Below are positions 9,452-19,895 of a DNA stretch of 64,000 bases, piece by piece. Origin of the DNA: Euglena gracilis. Its lineage: Eukaryota; Euglenida; Euglenophyceae; Euglenales. The stretch covers positions 29,583,411 through 29,647,410 of the forward strand of contig CP154954.1 of the NCBI GenBank assembly GCA_039621445.1. The letters run 5' to 3'. The notes under the pieces were generated by a model that saw only the letters and a program-made list of their open reading frames with translations, searched no databases and was not told the DNA's origin. The position numbers were made by a program, and so were the translations under genes. Every line of letters starts with the position of its first letter. The stretch's first letter is position 1.

Positions 9452-10696
9452 CGCGAGGATTTTATGCTGGACCCCCCGTGGTTCCAGGTCGTAGTCCGGG
9501 CCCTTTCGCCGGACAACTCGCCCACCATCGACGCCTTCGCCGACCAGAACAACACACAGCTAGCCCACTTCTGGTCACAAAGGGAGGACGCCTTCCTCCA
9601 TAACTGGTTCCTGCCGAATCCAATATGGTGCAACCCGCCTTTTTCCTTGCTCCCTCGTGTTCTTCAGCACGTCCTCCGCCATGGGGGCAACATCATCCTC
9701 CTCGCACCGGACTGGTCCAATGTGCTGGCCGGCCTTCGGAGCATCTCCTCGGGCAGCTTGACCCTGCCACGGTGCCCTATCTATCGGGCCAGGGGGACGG
9801 CACTGCTCCCGACCCCAGGCTGGGCAACTGTGGCCCTGTGGATACACCACCCATGCCACCCTCCACTGAGCAGTGCCCCGGGGCCAGTGAGGCCCGTCTC
9901 CCGCGCAAGCTACTCGGAACGTCCGCCTCGTGCCTCTCACACACCGTATCCGCTCGTGCCCCTCCTCTCCCTGGGACAGCACCGCCTCATCAGAAAGCGA
10001 ACCGCCTGTCACGGCGGGGAAACATTCCACCTGCGGGACTACGCGGGCCGGACTTTCCTGATCTACCACGACGCCCTCTGGGACATCCGGGGCACCTCAC
10101 CCCACTGGTGCCAACGCTGTGGACTGTGGCAATGGCCATGGGACTGTCCCACGCTACTTCCCCAACACTTCGCCGCACCCAAAACACCACTTCTCCGGCC
10201 GGCCTTCCGGCTGAACCCCACCCCACGCTCCCTCCTTGGCGCTGTACAAGCACCACCGGCTGAGACAGCGCCGGTCCACCCGGCACCAAAAAACGACCGG
10301 CGTAGTCCGTCACTGGGCGGTCCCTCCACCTTGGGGACCAACCGTGGACGGGGTAGCCTCCTCACCTGTGGGGATGTGGAGGAGAACCCTGGGCCGGCCA
10401 AGCGCCCAGCACCGCCATCCCCCCGCGGCGCGCCAACCGCAACTGAGGCCAGGGAACATGACAACCTTTTCCTGGACCTCGCTCACCCGGAACGTGACGC
10501 GGCGATGGTCATCGACAGTGCCGGCCAGGAGTCCAATCTCCGAGGACAGCCTGCGCACAGTCTGGTGGTTGGCGCTCCCCCCTGCGACATAACCCACCTT
10601 CTCCAACAGAGAATTCCGACCCTCCTCCACCTGCCCTCGGCCTGCCAACAACCTGTCTTTGACACCATGGCAGACGCCATCACGGCATACGTATGA
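9452..10696 (+). CDS. Element A ORF2 polyprotein, second part: NPPF (methyltransferase-like) module and third 2A
   Basis: After EDFMLDPPWFQVV the module reads TIDAFADQNNTQLAHFW ... PIWCNPPFSLL ... IILLAPDWSNVLAGL. The order (I)D-x-FA...N...W, (N/D)PPF, hydrophobic strand, PDW resembles the adenine-methyltransferase-like (Dam-type) module known from DIRS and some other retroelements; the same layout occurs in the Ty3 element here (22240-22520). A Cys pair (CQRCGLWQWPWDC) follows. A third 2A motif, GDVEENPGP, lies at 10370-10396, then the start of the RT protein. The frame ends at TGA 10694-10696, where copy 2 has CGA, so this is a nonsense change. Catalysis by the module is unproven; it could serve as a structural or DNA-binding fold. 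Confidence 0.7.
   Translation, partial: REDFMLDPPWFQVVVRALSPDNSPTIDAFADQNNTQLAHFWSQREDAFLHNWFLPNPIWCNPPFSLLPRVLQHVLRHGGNIILLAPDWSNVLAGLRSISSGSLTLPRCPIYRARGTALLPTPGWATVALWIHHPCHPPLSSAPGPVRPVSRASYSERPPRASHTPYPLVPLLSLGQHRLIRKRTACHGGETFHLRDYAGRTFLIYHDALWDIRGTSPHWCQRCGLWQWPWDCPTLLPQHFAAPKTPLLRPAFRLNPTPRSLLGAVQAPPAETAPVHPAPKNDRRSPSLGGPSTLGTNRGRGSLLTCGDVEENPGPAKRPAPPSPRGAPTATEAREHDNLFLDLAHPERDAAMVIDSAGQESNLRGQPAHSLVVGAPPCDITHLLQQRIPTLLHLPSACQQPVFDTMADAITAYV
10370..10396 (+). other. 2A motif 3 of element A copy 1
   Basis: GDVEENPGP is a full consensus match in the context GRGSLLTC, separating the NPPF module from the RT. It is the homologue of the single 2A in A'. Copy 2 has NPVP here. Confidence 0.87.
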
Positions 10697-11477
10697 GCAC
10701 CCACGGACGCGGCATTGCATTGCCGTGCTCTCCTTCCCAAGCTTGTCCTCCGCCCGGCATCAACAACCAAACCACCGCCACCAGCAGAACTGGAGTCCAT
10801 CCTACTGCGACGCGCCAGACTATTCCGCGAAGGGGATTACGCTACCCTGCTGACAGAAGCCCAAAAGGACACCCAGTCACGACACTCCATTGTGGAGACC
10901 AGGGCAGAAAAACGTTCCAGGACACAGCCCACCGCCCTCAGTGAAGCAATGACGAGACGCGTACGCACCCTCACCGCAGAGGGGGCTTCTGCAAAGGCTG
11001 TTCAGATTCTGCTGTCCGAGGGTGCGCACCAACCGGACGACCCAGAGGTCTGGGGCGCCCTGGAAAAGCTACACCCCGCCGGCAGGAATGTTGACACCAA
11101 CCGCCTGCCGCGTCACGTCCGCCCTTTCCCCGAGAACCACACCCCTGAGTGGGAGGACCGAGTGAAGGAAGCCATCCGTCGCTTCCCACGGGGATCGGCG
11201 CCGGGGCCATCTGGGTTGCGACCAAGCCACCTCCAAGACTGCCTGCGGAGACCAGGTCGAGGAGCAAGGCTGATCACTGCCCTCGCACTCCTGACCCAAG
11301 TCTGGGTGGACGGCCAGCTACCGCCCCACCACGCCGCGGCCTGGTGCTGTGCGAACCTAACGCCGCTCCGCAAAAAGGATAACGGGATACGCCCGGTGGC
11401 GGTTGGGGAAACTATACGTCGCTTGGTGGGGAAAGCCCTGCTCCAGACACCAAACGCCAGATCCGAGGTCGCAACCC
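10697..11477 (+). pseudogene. Element A copy 1: N-terminal part of the reverse transcriptase, cut off
   Basis: Beyond the TGA the frame continues with PKLVLRPAST, the FREGDYATLL block, APGPSGLRPSHLQD and the RT finger motif KKDNGIRPVAVGETIRRLVG. This is colinear with A' and copy 2. A small compensated indel scrambles a few residues near 10715. Homology ends at about 11477 in a G-rich segment. The catalytic Asp motifs and the nuclease are missing, so the copy is dead. Confidence 0.8.
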
Positions 11478-12000
11478 TAAGGAGGCTAGGCTCAGCGGGG
11501 GGGGGGGGGGCTGGGGGGGGGCGAGCGGCCGCGCGGGCGGCCGCGCGGGGGGGAGGGGGGGGAGGGGGGTCCGAGGGCGGCCGCGCGGGCGGAACGCATC
11601 CTAAAATCGGTGATTTTTGGGTACAAAAAGTGGTCATTTTTTGCCATTTTTGGGCCATTTTTGACCAAAAAAGTGCAATTTTGGCAGCGCCGAGCGCGCG
11701 GCCCCCAAATTTGCCATTTTGTGTCCGAAAAGGGTCATTTTTGGTCATTTTTGGGCCTCAAAAAATCGCGATTTTTTCTCCAAAATTTTTTTTCTTGGCT
11801 ATGCTTGGCACAGGGGGGGAGGGGGGGTCCAGGGGGGGGGCGAGCGGCCGCGCGGGCGGCCGCGCAGGGGCCGCGCGGGGGGGGGGGGGGGGGGGTGAAA
11901 TTTCTCCCGGTGGGGCGGATTTCCCGCCGAAAACCCGATGGGTTATCTGGGATTCCACAACCCGATGGTGGTTGGTAGAATCGTGAATGCGACACATGAC
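11478..12000. repeat. G-rich low-complexity insertion with a repeated GC block
   Basis: Long G runs alternate with GGCGAGCGGCCGCGCGGGCG, present near 11519 and 11838. An A/T-rich middle repeats TTTTTGGCCATTTTTGG-like words. It breaks the RT of copy 1. Open frames through it are compositional and are not called. Confidence 0.5.
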
Positions 12001-12260
12001 CAATACCAGGTGTAGGGTGTTGGCTCATTCCTCACACAAGGTTAAATTTCTTGGGGGAGACTCGAATTTTCGAGCAGGGTACCAAATTCCGCATTGGAAA
12101 TGTCCTCCGAAAAGTGGGTTGCTGGTGTGGGCAAAAGCAAAGGTGGTCCAATTCGCGTTTTCGCGGGTGGTTGTACCAAGTTTGCGGTGGATGTAGGGAT
12201 TCCTACTCCAGAAACGGTAAATTGAGAACGCGATTCCGGGACATTTGGAACACCAACCGC

Positions 12261-12301
12261 ATATATATACATACATACATACATACATACATACATACAT
12301 A
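12261..12301. repeat. (ATAC)n microsatellite
   Basis: About ten ATAC units directly precede the zinc-knuckle fragment. Confidence 0.9.
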
Positions 12302-12525
12302 CCACCACGGGATCCAAGACGCGGAATCAGCGTTCTTCGGACCAAGGCACGGATAAACTGTGCTTTTTGTGCAACAAATCCTGTCACATGTCTCGGGAAT
12401 GCCCGAATCCCGATGCACAAAAGTGTGTTCAAAGTCCTAGGGGGCCCGATCTCCTCACGAGAATCAAATTCCTCGGGTTTTTTGCGTCAATCGGGCGCTT
12501 CACGGTCTTCGGAGAACCGTTTTAG
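12302..12525 (+). pseudogene. Gag-like fragment with a CCHC zinc knuckle
   Basis: The frame reads TDKLCFLCNKSCHMSREC, a CX2CX4HX4C knuckle typical of retroelement Gag proteins, which bind the element RNA. It is open from the microsatellite to a TAG at 12523. No RT is recognised beside it. The open frame 12555-12959 downstream may be part of the same decayed element. Confidence 0.5.
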
Positions 12526-12554
12526 CGGTAGTTGGCCCAAGTCACCGTCGCGTT

Positions 12555-13960
12555 ATGGACGGGAAACCTGTACCTCTCGTGGTCGGTGACCTGGTACCCC
12601 GACCCGGAAACGGGATTTCAATCACGATACTTCACGATCTCGTCAGTGAAGTTGATTATCCTCTTCGCGCGATTCACAAAGAAAGCACCGGCACACCAGT
12701 CATGGTCGACGGGAAACCCGTTCACCACGACATTATGACGGTGGAGCGGAATACCGTTCTCCCCGTCACACTGAATCCCACCACAAATAACGTTGTTCAC
12801 TGTGCGGTTCAAAGGACCACCACTCATCCATGTGGCCCAGAACTGGTTCCCTCCGGCCCGGCACGGAAATCGCGGATCAGAACCGGCCGCATAGCCGGTA
12901 CATCGCTTGGTGGAATATATGGAATTCAGTTTGCGGACCGTCATACGGGCCTCGTTTAATTCCTTGTCCGAGGTCTCATCCCCCTCCCTGCCCGAAGCTG
13001 GGGTGTCCTCCTCCAAACAAGATACCTTGAAGCCGACTGCTTGCTGGTTGGAGGAGTAACCATGGTCCTCGCGGCGCTTAGTTATTTCAAGAACAAACCC
13101 TGGGCAGGTGAACAGCTGGAGGTGGGACTTGATCACTCCCGCACCACCTGCCCATCCGCCCGTGGTATGTACCCAGAGATTGCCTCCCCCCCACCACTGC
13201 CTTGAAAATTCACATATAGTAACCACAAACTGTGTGGTGACTGGGGATGTGTGCTGGGGAAACCCCTGCCCATCAGCCCCAACAATCACTCCCCCCAAAA
13301 TTCCCACATTTCAATGGTCAACAATCAAATTCTGACGTAACTTGGGGATACCCCATTTTACGGCTTTACCGTCTGGTAGTGGAAAGCCACTCAAATGGTT
13401 TGCACACACCACTCCACTGTTCACCGCCTCCAAAACCACCTCACCGCTGGTGTCCACCAGGACGGCCACCACTTTTCCAACACCGTTACCCACCACGGCA
13501 ACAACCGTTTTCCGCACCGGGTATACCGAGAAAGTCGGACCCCCTGCCCAACACACACCAACATGCGTTCCACACGAGGCAGGGCACGCGAGTAGCGGTA
13601 CCCCTCTCGTTCCACTGGGTTACAAGACGAAAGCCCAAGTATCCGCAGTTATAACGGTGTCGAGTAGTCGCCCAGCCACACAACGCCTCCGTTACTCACC
13701 AGTTGTGTCGAATCAGACACACCTGTACACGACTCCACGGCTAATGCCTCTCACACCCACAATCACACACGCCTGCAACACCACACCACTTCCCTCCAAT
13801 GTGTGTCCCGTGGGAGACGCACCACACAACCAGACCAAGATTCTGCAAGTTAATAAAAAACAGCCAACGCTATGCACACAACCCGAAACGTACATCCAAG
13901 CCTCAAGCCCGCAAAACGCGGTGGTGGGTCACAAATGTCAACGTCACGAAAAAATTTCAG
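12555..13960. other. Overlapping open frames on both strands, unrecognised
   Basis: Plus-strand frame 12555-12959 (134 aa, repeated VDGKPV motif) follows the zinc-knuckle fragment. On the minus strand 13556-12618 is one frame with a single stop at 13313-13311, 81 plus 230 codons, rich in Gly/Val/Trp (SRQWWGGGNLWVHTTGG). Only one strand can be real, and I cannot say which. The plus strand further right (13342-13977) is Thr/Pro-rich. A decayed retroelement body is the simplest reading. Confidence 0.3.
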
Positions 13961-14235
13961 ATTCGCGAAAATCGTGATCTGAATTGCGGAAATCGTGGAT
14001 GGCATCGTGAAAAGCACGATTTCCGTCGCATTTCCCGCGAAAATTTTTTCGCTTTCGCGATAAATTTTTAAATTTTTTTCATATTAGTGGAAATCGCGAT
14101 CTGAATCGCATAAAATCGCGAGCGGAATCGTGAAAAGCACGATTTCCGTCGCGTTTCACGTGAATTTTTTTCACTTTCATGAAAAAATTTTCATCTTCGC
14201 GAAAATCGCGATCTGAATAGTGTAAATCGCGGGCC
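13936..14235. repeat. Two to three degenerate ~125-bp repeats
   Basis: Blocks around GAAAATCGTGATCTGAAT, GTGAAAAGCACGATTTCCG and CGCGAAAATTTTTTCG recur at about 13960-14065 and 14090-14215. The words also pair with one another as inverted repeats (AAATCGTG / CACGATTT). No gene is seen. Confidence 0.6.
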
Positions 14236-14386
14236 AAAATCCTCCAACAAAGGATGAGTCTGTTTCTGAGCTCTTTCACAGATAGTTCCGAGAGGGGTGT
14301 TGAATTTCTGATGACATTCTCCAGGAGATCAGTGGGGTCCCAAAAATGGTCATACTTGAAACCGTGTATTGGGGCTCTGGCTTCAC

Positions 14387-14466
14387 GCCCGAACCGGCGT
14401 TCCAGAACGCCGGTTCGGCGCAGAAATTTTTGCGCCGAACTGGCGTTCTGGAACGCCGGTTCGGGC
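14387..14466. repeat. 80-bp near-perfect palindrome built on GAACGCCGGTTCGG
   Basis: The left 40 nt and the complement of the right 40 nt differ at two places only; the centre is at 14426/14427 with no spacer. The word CCGAACCGGCGTTC occurs four times in nested inverted order. The same word plus flanking sequence recurs, inverted, at 20670-20810. Confidence 0.85.
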
Positions 14467-15024
14467 GGGAAGATGGCGTCCAGGGGACCGAAAATAAAAA
14501 GTGCCAAAAAGTGTTCAAAATGCTTAGTGGACATGTGGCAATCACAATCACATCTGAGCAGTTTTTGGGGAGTAATTGGCCATATATTGGGGTATTTTGT
14601 GCAACATGAGACACCAGGCCCTCGCCACAAGGAGAAACTCCTCATGACTCCCTGTGCGGCCACAGGTCGCCGGTAGATACTATGGGTGTAAAGTACATAA
14701 AGGTTGTACGGAGTGCCGTGCCCGTCCTGAGGTCAATGGTTAGAGGAAAATGGGAAAGTCCCATCTTCAATATATACGGCGGCGGGGGGGGGGGTGGGGG
14801 GGAGTGTGTGCTTTGTCTGCCACTGTTGGCGTGTTTGTGTCATTGGCTGGTTGGCTGATTTGTGCCAGGGGTGGTTTCAGAGCCGTCCGAGAGTGGCTGA
14901 TTTGTGCCTGGGGTTGTTTCAGAGCCGTCCGAGAGTGGAGGTGAGAAAGCTGGCCTCATGGCCATTGCTCTGTGTGGGCCACCGAAGGTGGTAGAGGTGG
15001 TCGGTGCACTGGATGAAGTCACAC
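14467..15024. other. No gene recognised; 42-bp tandem duplication near the 3' end of element B
   Basis: A G-rich run at about 14780-14800 is followed by two 42-bp units (14853-14936) starting GGCTGATTTGTGCC. These lie just beyond the stop of the element B nuclease frame and could belong to its 3' UTR. Confidence 0.5.
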
Positions 15025-16143
15025 TCAAAAGTATGGGGAATGCGTACCACCGCTATTGCAATCAAGTAGTTGCTCAGGGCACTGTCCCCATGCCAGTTGT
15101 CTTGCCAACTCGCGCATCAAAGCCATTCCAAGTCCCTGCCATGCACTGGCCTCCACACCCCGCCTCTCCCAGCCGTTATGTTGGCTTGTTTGGAGGCGGA
15201 TGCATGTGGAGACGAATCCTTGGCCTGCTTCACTCATGCCACCGTAGCAGTCCATCACCAGTGGGATAAATGTCCAGCCTCGTCGCTTGCAAGGGTCCCC
15301 ATACTTGGCAATTTTGTCTTCTTCCTGTCGAGTGTGCCAATTGTCCACCTGAGCTGGAGGTGACCTGGAGGGTGCTAGTGGGTGTCTGACTGTGACATCA
15401 ATGGCTGCGGGTCCATTTGCGTCAAATCGAGTGATGAAAACATCGCCCGGTCGAGTTCCGTCCTCAGCTTTTTCTTCTCGACGTGCAGGGAAGCCAGCTC
15501 GCTGTGCCAGGTTCAGGACAAAGCTTTGCACTGCCCCGTGCCGCCGAACGAGGTTGTTACGGTGGCAGCAGACGAGGTGGTGGCCGGCTGTGTCAAGTGG
15601 GCTCATGCATCGTGGACATGCGGGAGAGTGGCTCTCTTCTGTTTTTACCACAGGAGCGCCAAGCGTCCATTGGAGGAGGGCAACAAATTCTTTCGTGGGA
15701 ACAAGGGTTTTTGTGCCAGCAGAGGGGACTGCACACGTCCAGGCCATGGCATGAGGCCTTGTTTGGCAGGAAAATCGGATGGCATCGGATCCGGACAGGG
15801 AGTTTTGCAGTTTCTTTTGGCGCAGCATTGAGCAGACGTTCCCCCAGTGTTTCTGTGACACCATTTCTCGTGGTAGTTGGGTGGCACGGGTGGAGTCATC
15901 TGTTAAGGCCTGCAGGGGTTGACCTTCAACACCAACGATCTTCAGCAATGTCAGTGCGGAGTCAAAATCTGGTGGTTTCATATTGCGGATTACGAAGTCC
16001 GGAAGTCCCAACAACGTTTCAGCCCTTTGGAGGAAGTCCAGTTGGGCTGACCACCGTGCAGCGAGTCGGCATTCCTGCGGATCCTTAATTCCTAGTCCCC
16101 CCAAACGGGGTGGCAAGGTGGCGTGACCACTGGTTGTCATCAA
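15025..16143 (-). pseudogene. Element B: Cys/His finger and restriction-like endonuclease, C-terminal part of the RT protein
   Basis: The frame enters at HATLPPRLGGLGIKDP, one base out of phase with the RT frame at about 16125. It holds CPRCMSPLDTAGHHLVCC, the CX2C...H...C finger found before the nuclease in R2-type elements. Then comes RPGDVFIT...AAIDVTV, matching the R/KPD...D core of the restriction-like endonuclease that nicks the target for reverse transcription. A C-terminal region (GGMSEAGQGF...ALMRELARQL) has a clear counterpart in A copy 2. Such nucleases often give sequence-specific insertion; the target of this family is unknown. Confidence 0.8.
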
Positions 16144-17539
16144 CTGGTCCTGTCATGATGCAACTCAGCGTGTTTCGTAAACAGTGGCTCAGCAATAAGC
16201 ATTGGTCCCCAGCAAGCGGCAGTGGTGTTCCCCTCAGTAGGTCATTGACGCGACATGCATCCAAACATTGACGCAGAAGGGTGTACTGGACATGGGCACT
16301 TGGCACAAGCTGTAGGAGATTGCATGCCTTCAGAACCATTTCGACTCGTGGAGCCCAAACAGTGGAGGCGAACGCCCCCCCTGCTGGGTGGCAGACTGGT
16401 AGTCCAAGGACCTTGAGGCCACTTGCTTCAGAATATTCCTGCACCGGAATTTGTTGGAGCGGGGTTGTGTTGGTTGGGAGGCTGGACCATTCCATTCCAA
16501 AGGCAGGTCCCCACAATCGACACTTGGATATATTCAGGGAAACCCCAATGAGGGGTCCTTCTCGCAGAATGTATCGGACTGCTGTTTCCAGTTGTGCTGG
16601 GGTACCCACGAGATGGGCATCATCCAAGTACCATGCTTGCCATCCGACCAGCTCACCCACTTTTTCAACAAGATTTTGAACTGCAATTGCGAACGCCGCA
16701 GGACCACATGGGTCACCTTGTTGCACACCACTTTTGCTGCGAAAGGAGGTTGACCCACAGTACAAAGTGGAATGCTCACTGTAGCAGCTCTCCATCCATG
16801 CTGTCATCTCAGGGCAACGTTCTCGAACAGCGTCCAGCATACCCTCACGGCGCAGGCAGTTGAAGGCATTTGCAAAGTCCAATTGCAACACACCCCAATC
16901 CTGAGCACCTGTGTGATGGAGACAGCCGACAAGCTGCTGAAGTCCGATGGCAACAATGGAACAGGGATCAGAATGGCCAACACCAAATTGTCCAGGCAGA
17001 CTGTTGCGAACTGCTGTTCTCACCACTTCCTGTCTCATGATCACTTTTCCTACCAGCCGACGTAGGCATTCGCCCGCTGCTATGGGCCTGGTTCCCTCTT
17101 CTTCTGGAGCAGGTGGGCATTGGTTGCCGAAATCATCGGTGTTTTTGGCTGCTTTCACTTTTCGCAAAGCTGTCAGTCTGGCTGCTGCCATGATTGCCGC
17201 AGGTCCTTTTGGCAAACCCTTGTCAATGGTGCGATAACAGAAGGTCGTGAGTTCGTCCAAAAGGTCATCTGCGTGGCAACCTGCATCATGCCCCATCAAA
17301 CACCGAAGGTGGTCGGGCCTCAAGCCAGAGGGGCCTGGGGAAGATTCTGGGCCAAAGCTGAAGACTGCCTTTCGCACTATTGTCCGGCGTTGTTGCATGT
17401 CTTCCTCAGAAGTGGCAGCTGGTAGCGAACGTCTCAAGGTCGTTGGGCCAAGTCCAGGAGGCGGTTCATGTGGATGCAATTGCCGGAGGCGTTCACGTAC
17501 CAAGGGGTTGTCGGGATCTTGAACACCATCGGAAGTCAA
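16085..17539 (-). pseudogene. Element B: reverse transcriptase domain
   Basis: RT motifs are in order: SSPGPSGLRPDHL, TALRKVKAAKN, GTRPIAAGECLRRLVGK, catalytic Asp in LQLDFANAFN, GVQQGDPCGPAAFA, WYLDDAHLVG, NISKCRLWG, LKVLGLPV. The thumb motif CRVNDLLRG is present. A one-base shift at about 17590 separates it from the upstream frame, and another near 16125 from the nuclease. The catalytic residues are intact, so decay looks recent. B is clearly distinct from A (YLDDAHLVG against YLDDGLLVG). Confidence 0.85.
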
Positions 17540-17583
17540 CAGGTTGCACGCTTTGGATACAGCACCCCTGCCGACCAGTCGTT

Positions 17584-18756
17584 CTAGTCTGGAGACAAAA
17601 TCTCTTTTGTTACTTCTTCCTCTTTCGAGGCAGCCAGTCTAGTACGTGGTCTCTTTCGTGCGTTAGTTGCTTCCACTGGAGGAGAAGTGTCCTTCCAACT
17701 CTCAAGCGTCGGGCGGTTTAGGTATTGTCGTGAACGAGCCTGCAGGATGCGGCCAAGCCGTGCCCAGTGACCGCGCCCACCACGGCCAAAGGGTGCCAGC
17801 ACTGCCTTTGGGAAGCACCAAAGGGCGTGCATGGCTTCCCAGGTGCTTTGTTCGTTCAGGCGGCGCAAGAGTGTGCAATAGACCTCGGCCACTGCTTGGA
17901 TGGCCCCGCGAGGGATAAGGCTGATTGACCCACGGCGATCGTGGGCAATTTCTTCCCAAGTTGGATGAAGGTCAGGGCATGGTCCTGAGAGGGGGTGGGA
18001 TGCGGCATCAATGTTCATTGCGACGCTGTGTGGCAATGGGGCCGAGGCAGAGTTCAAAGGTTGTTCGCTCTGAGCTGGGTCACCCCCAATGAGGTCCAGA
18101 AGGAGCTGTTGTAGATTCCGGCCATCTTGCGAAGAGGTTTCCAAGAGTGGGGCAAGGGTGGGTGGGACCGAGGCAGTTGCCAACAAGAAGCCGACAGCCC
18201 TTGCCGGGTCCTCGCTGAAGTCAATTTCAGTCTGTGGGGGTACTGCGGGGCCTGGGTTTGGCTGAATGTCACCACAGGACAAAATTCCTTCCCCGCGCCC
18301 CAAGCGACGGTGGTGACCGGTGCAAGTACTGGGGTTTTGGCGCTTCTTGGTGGGCATGCGTTTGGGCGAGCTATCCCTTTCCCTTTGAAACTCCAGTTCT
18401 GGGGGTCTGCAGGAAATGGGGGGTTGGGGTTCTGGGGTTATTTCGTTTGCGTGGAGGAAAGTGTGCCTGGCAGCTTTTGGTGTAACAGAGGCTTTGACTT
18501 TCTGTGTCGCTTTGGCGGCTTTCAGCAAATTGGGCCTGGCCGTTTTGAGCAAAATGGAACCACGGGTTTGCAGGGCACTTTTTGGTTCCGAAAACTGCAG
18601 AGTGGGTTTTGGGGAAACAGGGGAACAGTATCTGACACTTTTGGGGCTCCATGTCAGCAGAACCAGCTTGGGACCATGGGGGTTTTGGGTGCCTGGTGGG
18701 TTGGTGGGTGGGGGTGTGGATGCTGCAACTTGAAATGAGTGCAGAAGTTTTTCCAT
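17584..18756 (-). pseudogene. Element B: N-terminal part with a variant 2A motif
   Basis: From the ATG at 18756 a basic Ser/Pro-rich region of about 160 residues leads to LGRGEGILSCGDIQPNPGP; the 2A-like core is at 18273-18247. It differs from consensus by Gln for Glu but keeps NPGP. The following domain (STWEAMHALWCFPKAVLAPFGRG) is homologous to the FPKLVLR region of A and to element C. The frame ends at 17584, one base out of phase with the RT. The open frame continues upstream of 18756 through tandem repeats, which I exclude. Confidence 0.65.
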
Positions 18757-18789
18757 TGTCAGGTGAGCAAGTGCACACAAAAGGAAGAA

Positions 18790-19605
18790 GGACAAAAAGG
18801 TGTCACAGGGGGGCCTTTGCAGGCCCAGGGCCTTTACAGGCCACTGGAGCAAAATGGTGTTGGAGGGGGGCCTTTGCAGGCCCAGGGCCTTTGCAGGCCA
18901 CTGGGGCAAAATGGTGCAACAGACCAAAATGGTGTCACAGGGGGGCCTTTGCAGGCCCAGTGACTTTGCAGGATGGGGTAAAACGGTGTCAATGAGGGGT
19001 TGGGGTGGCACAATGTTTTTCACTGTCAAGTCAAAACTGCTGCAAAATGTGTCACTGAGGGGTTGGGGTGGCACAATGTTTTTCACTGTCAAGTCAAAAC
19101 TGCTGCAAAATGTGTCACTGAGGGGTTGGGGTGGGAGAATGTTTTTCAATGTCAAGTCAAAACTGCTGCAAAATGAAGTTTGGGATGCAATGCATAACAC
19201 AGAAAGGAAGATACTGGAGCTGAAAGTGGCACTTAATGGTTGGCAGATGGGGGGCCTTTGCAGGCCCATGATGAGGGGCCTTTGCAGGCCCAGATGGGGG
19301 GGCCTTTGCAGGCCCAGATGAGGGGGCCTTTGTAGGCCCAGATGGGGGGGCCTTTGCAGGCCCAGATGAGGGGGCCTTTGCAGGCCCATAAGTTGCCACC
19401 AGGGCTGAGCAGCCCAGTACGCCACTGACGACAGCATGTCCAGCTGCAGCAGTACACCAGTACCAGCTTCTGCCTGCACCAGCAGGACTTCTTGTGTTGC
19501 ACCACCAGGAGTTCCTCTGCCTGCACCACCAGGACTGCAAGGCTGCTTCTGCCTGCACCAGCAGGACTTCAGGACTGCTTCTGCCTGCACCAGCAGGACT
19601 TGTGG
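18790..19605 (-). repeat. Tandem-repeat arrays in the 5' region of element B
   Basis: Three nested arrays are visible: GGGGGGCCTTTGCAGGCCCA units (18800-18975), three 60-bp units with TTTTTCACTGTCAAGTC (18994-19175), and six 24-bp GGCCTTTGCAGGCCCAGA units (19250-19388). A CACCAGCAGGACTTC minisatellite follows (19470-19605). GGCCTTTGCAGGCC is nearly palindromic. The position matches the arrays of A'. Confidence 0.8.
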
Positions 19606-19647
19606 GTGACTCTAAATGGCAATTGAACTCTTGACTTGGATACTTGA

Positions 19648-19710
19648 CCCCACCAGGGGCTTTCAATTGTCCGCCATGTATTGTGCGAAAAAAAATAGAC
19701 ACTCAGAAAG
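19648..19710 (-). promoter_or_regulatory. Conserved 5' leader of element B
   Basis: Minus strand: CTTTCTGAGTGTC, T8, ATG GCG GAC AAT TGA, AAAG, then CCCCTGGTGGGG. It aligns with A' at 4747-4811, including the four-codon uORF and the C4/G4 stem. Similarity stops on the outer side of CTTTCTGAG, which fits an element end. Confidence 0.65.
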
Positions 19711-19895
19711 TGCAACAATTGCAACAATTTCCATTTGGCCAAATTTAGGGAATTTTTGAAATAGAATACCATGCAGCACGGCTGAAATCCAAGGCCATCT
19801 GCTGAAAGCCCTTGAGAAGAGCTTTCCATCGATGGGCAACATGCCTGGTGAAACATAGGAATTTCGACTTTGCAAACAGGGTCGGAAATTTTTTT

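Noticed and set aside
18800-19400. CRISPR-like spaced repeats
   Set aside because: The repeats are contiguous or nested minisatellites without unique spacers, and the context is eukaryotic.
18756-19590. Upstream extension of the element B frame to 19590
   Set aside because: The extension is tandem-repeat sequence (LGLQRPPH units) with no domain; the ATG at 18756 is a more likely start.
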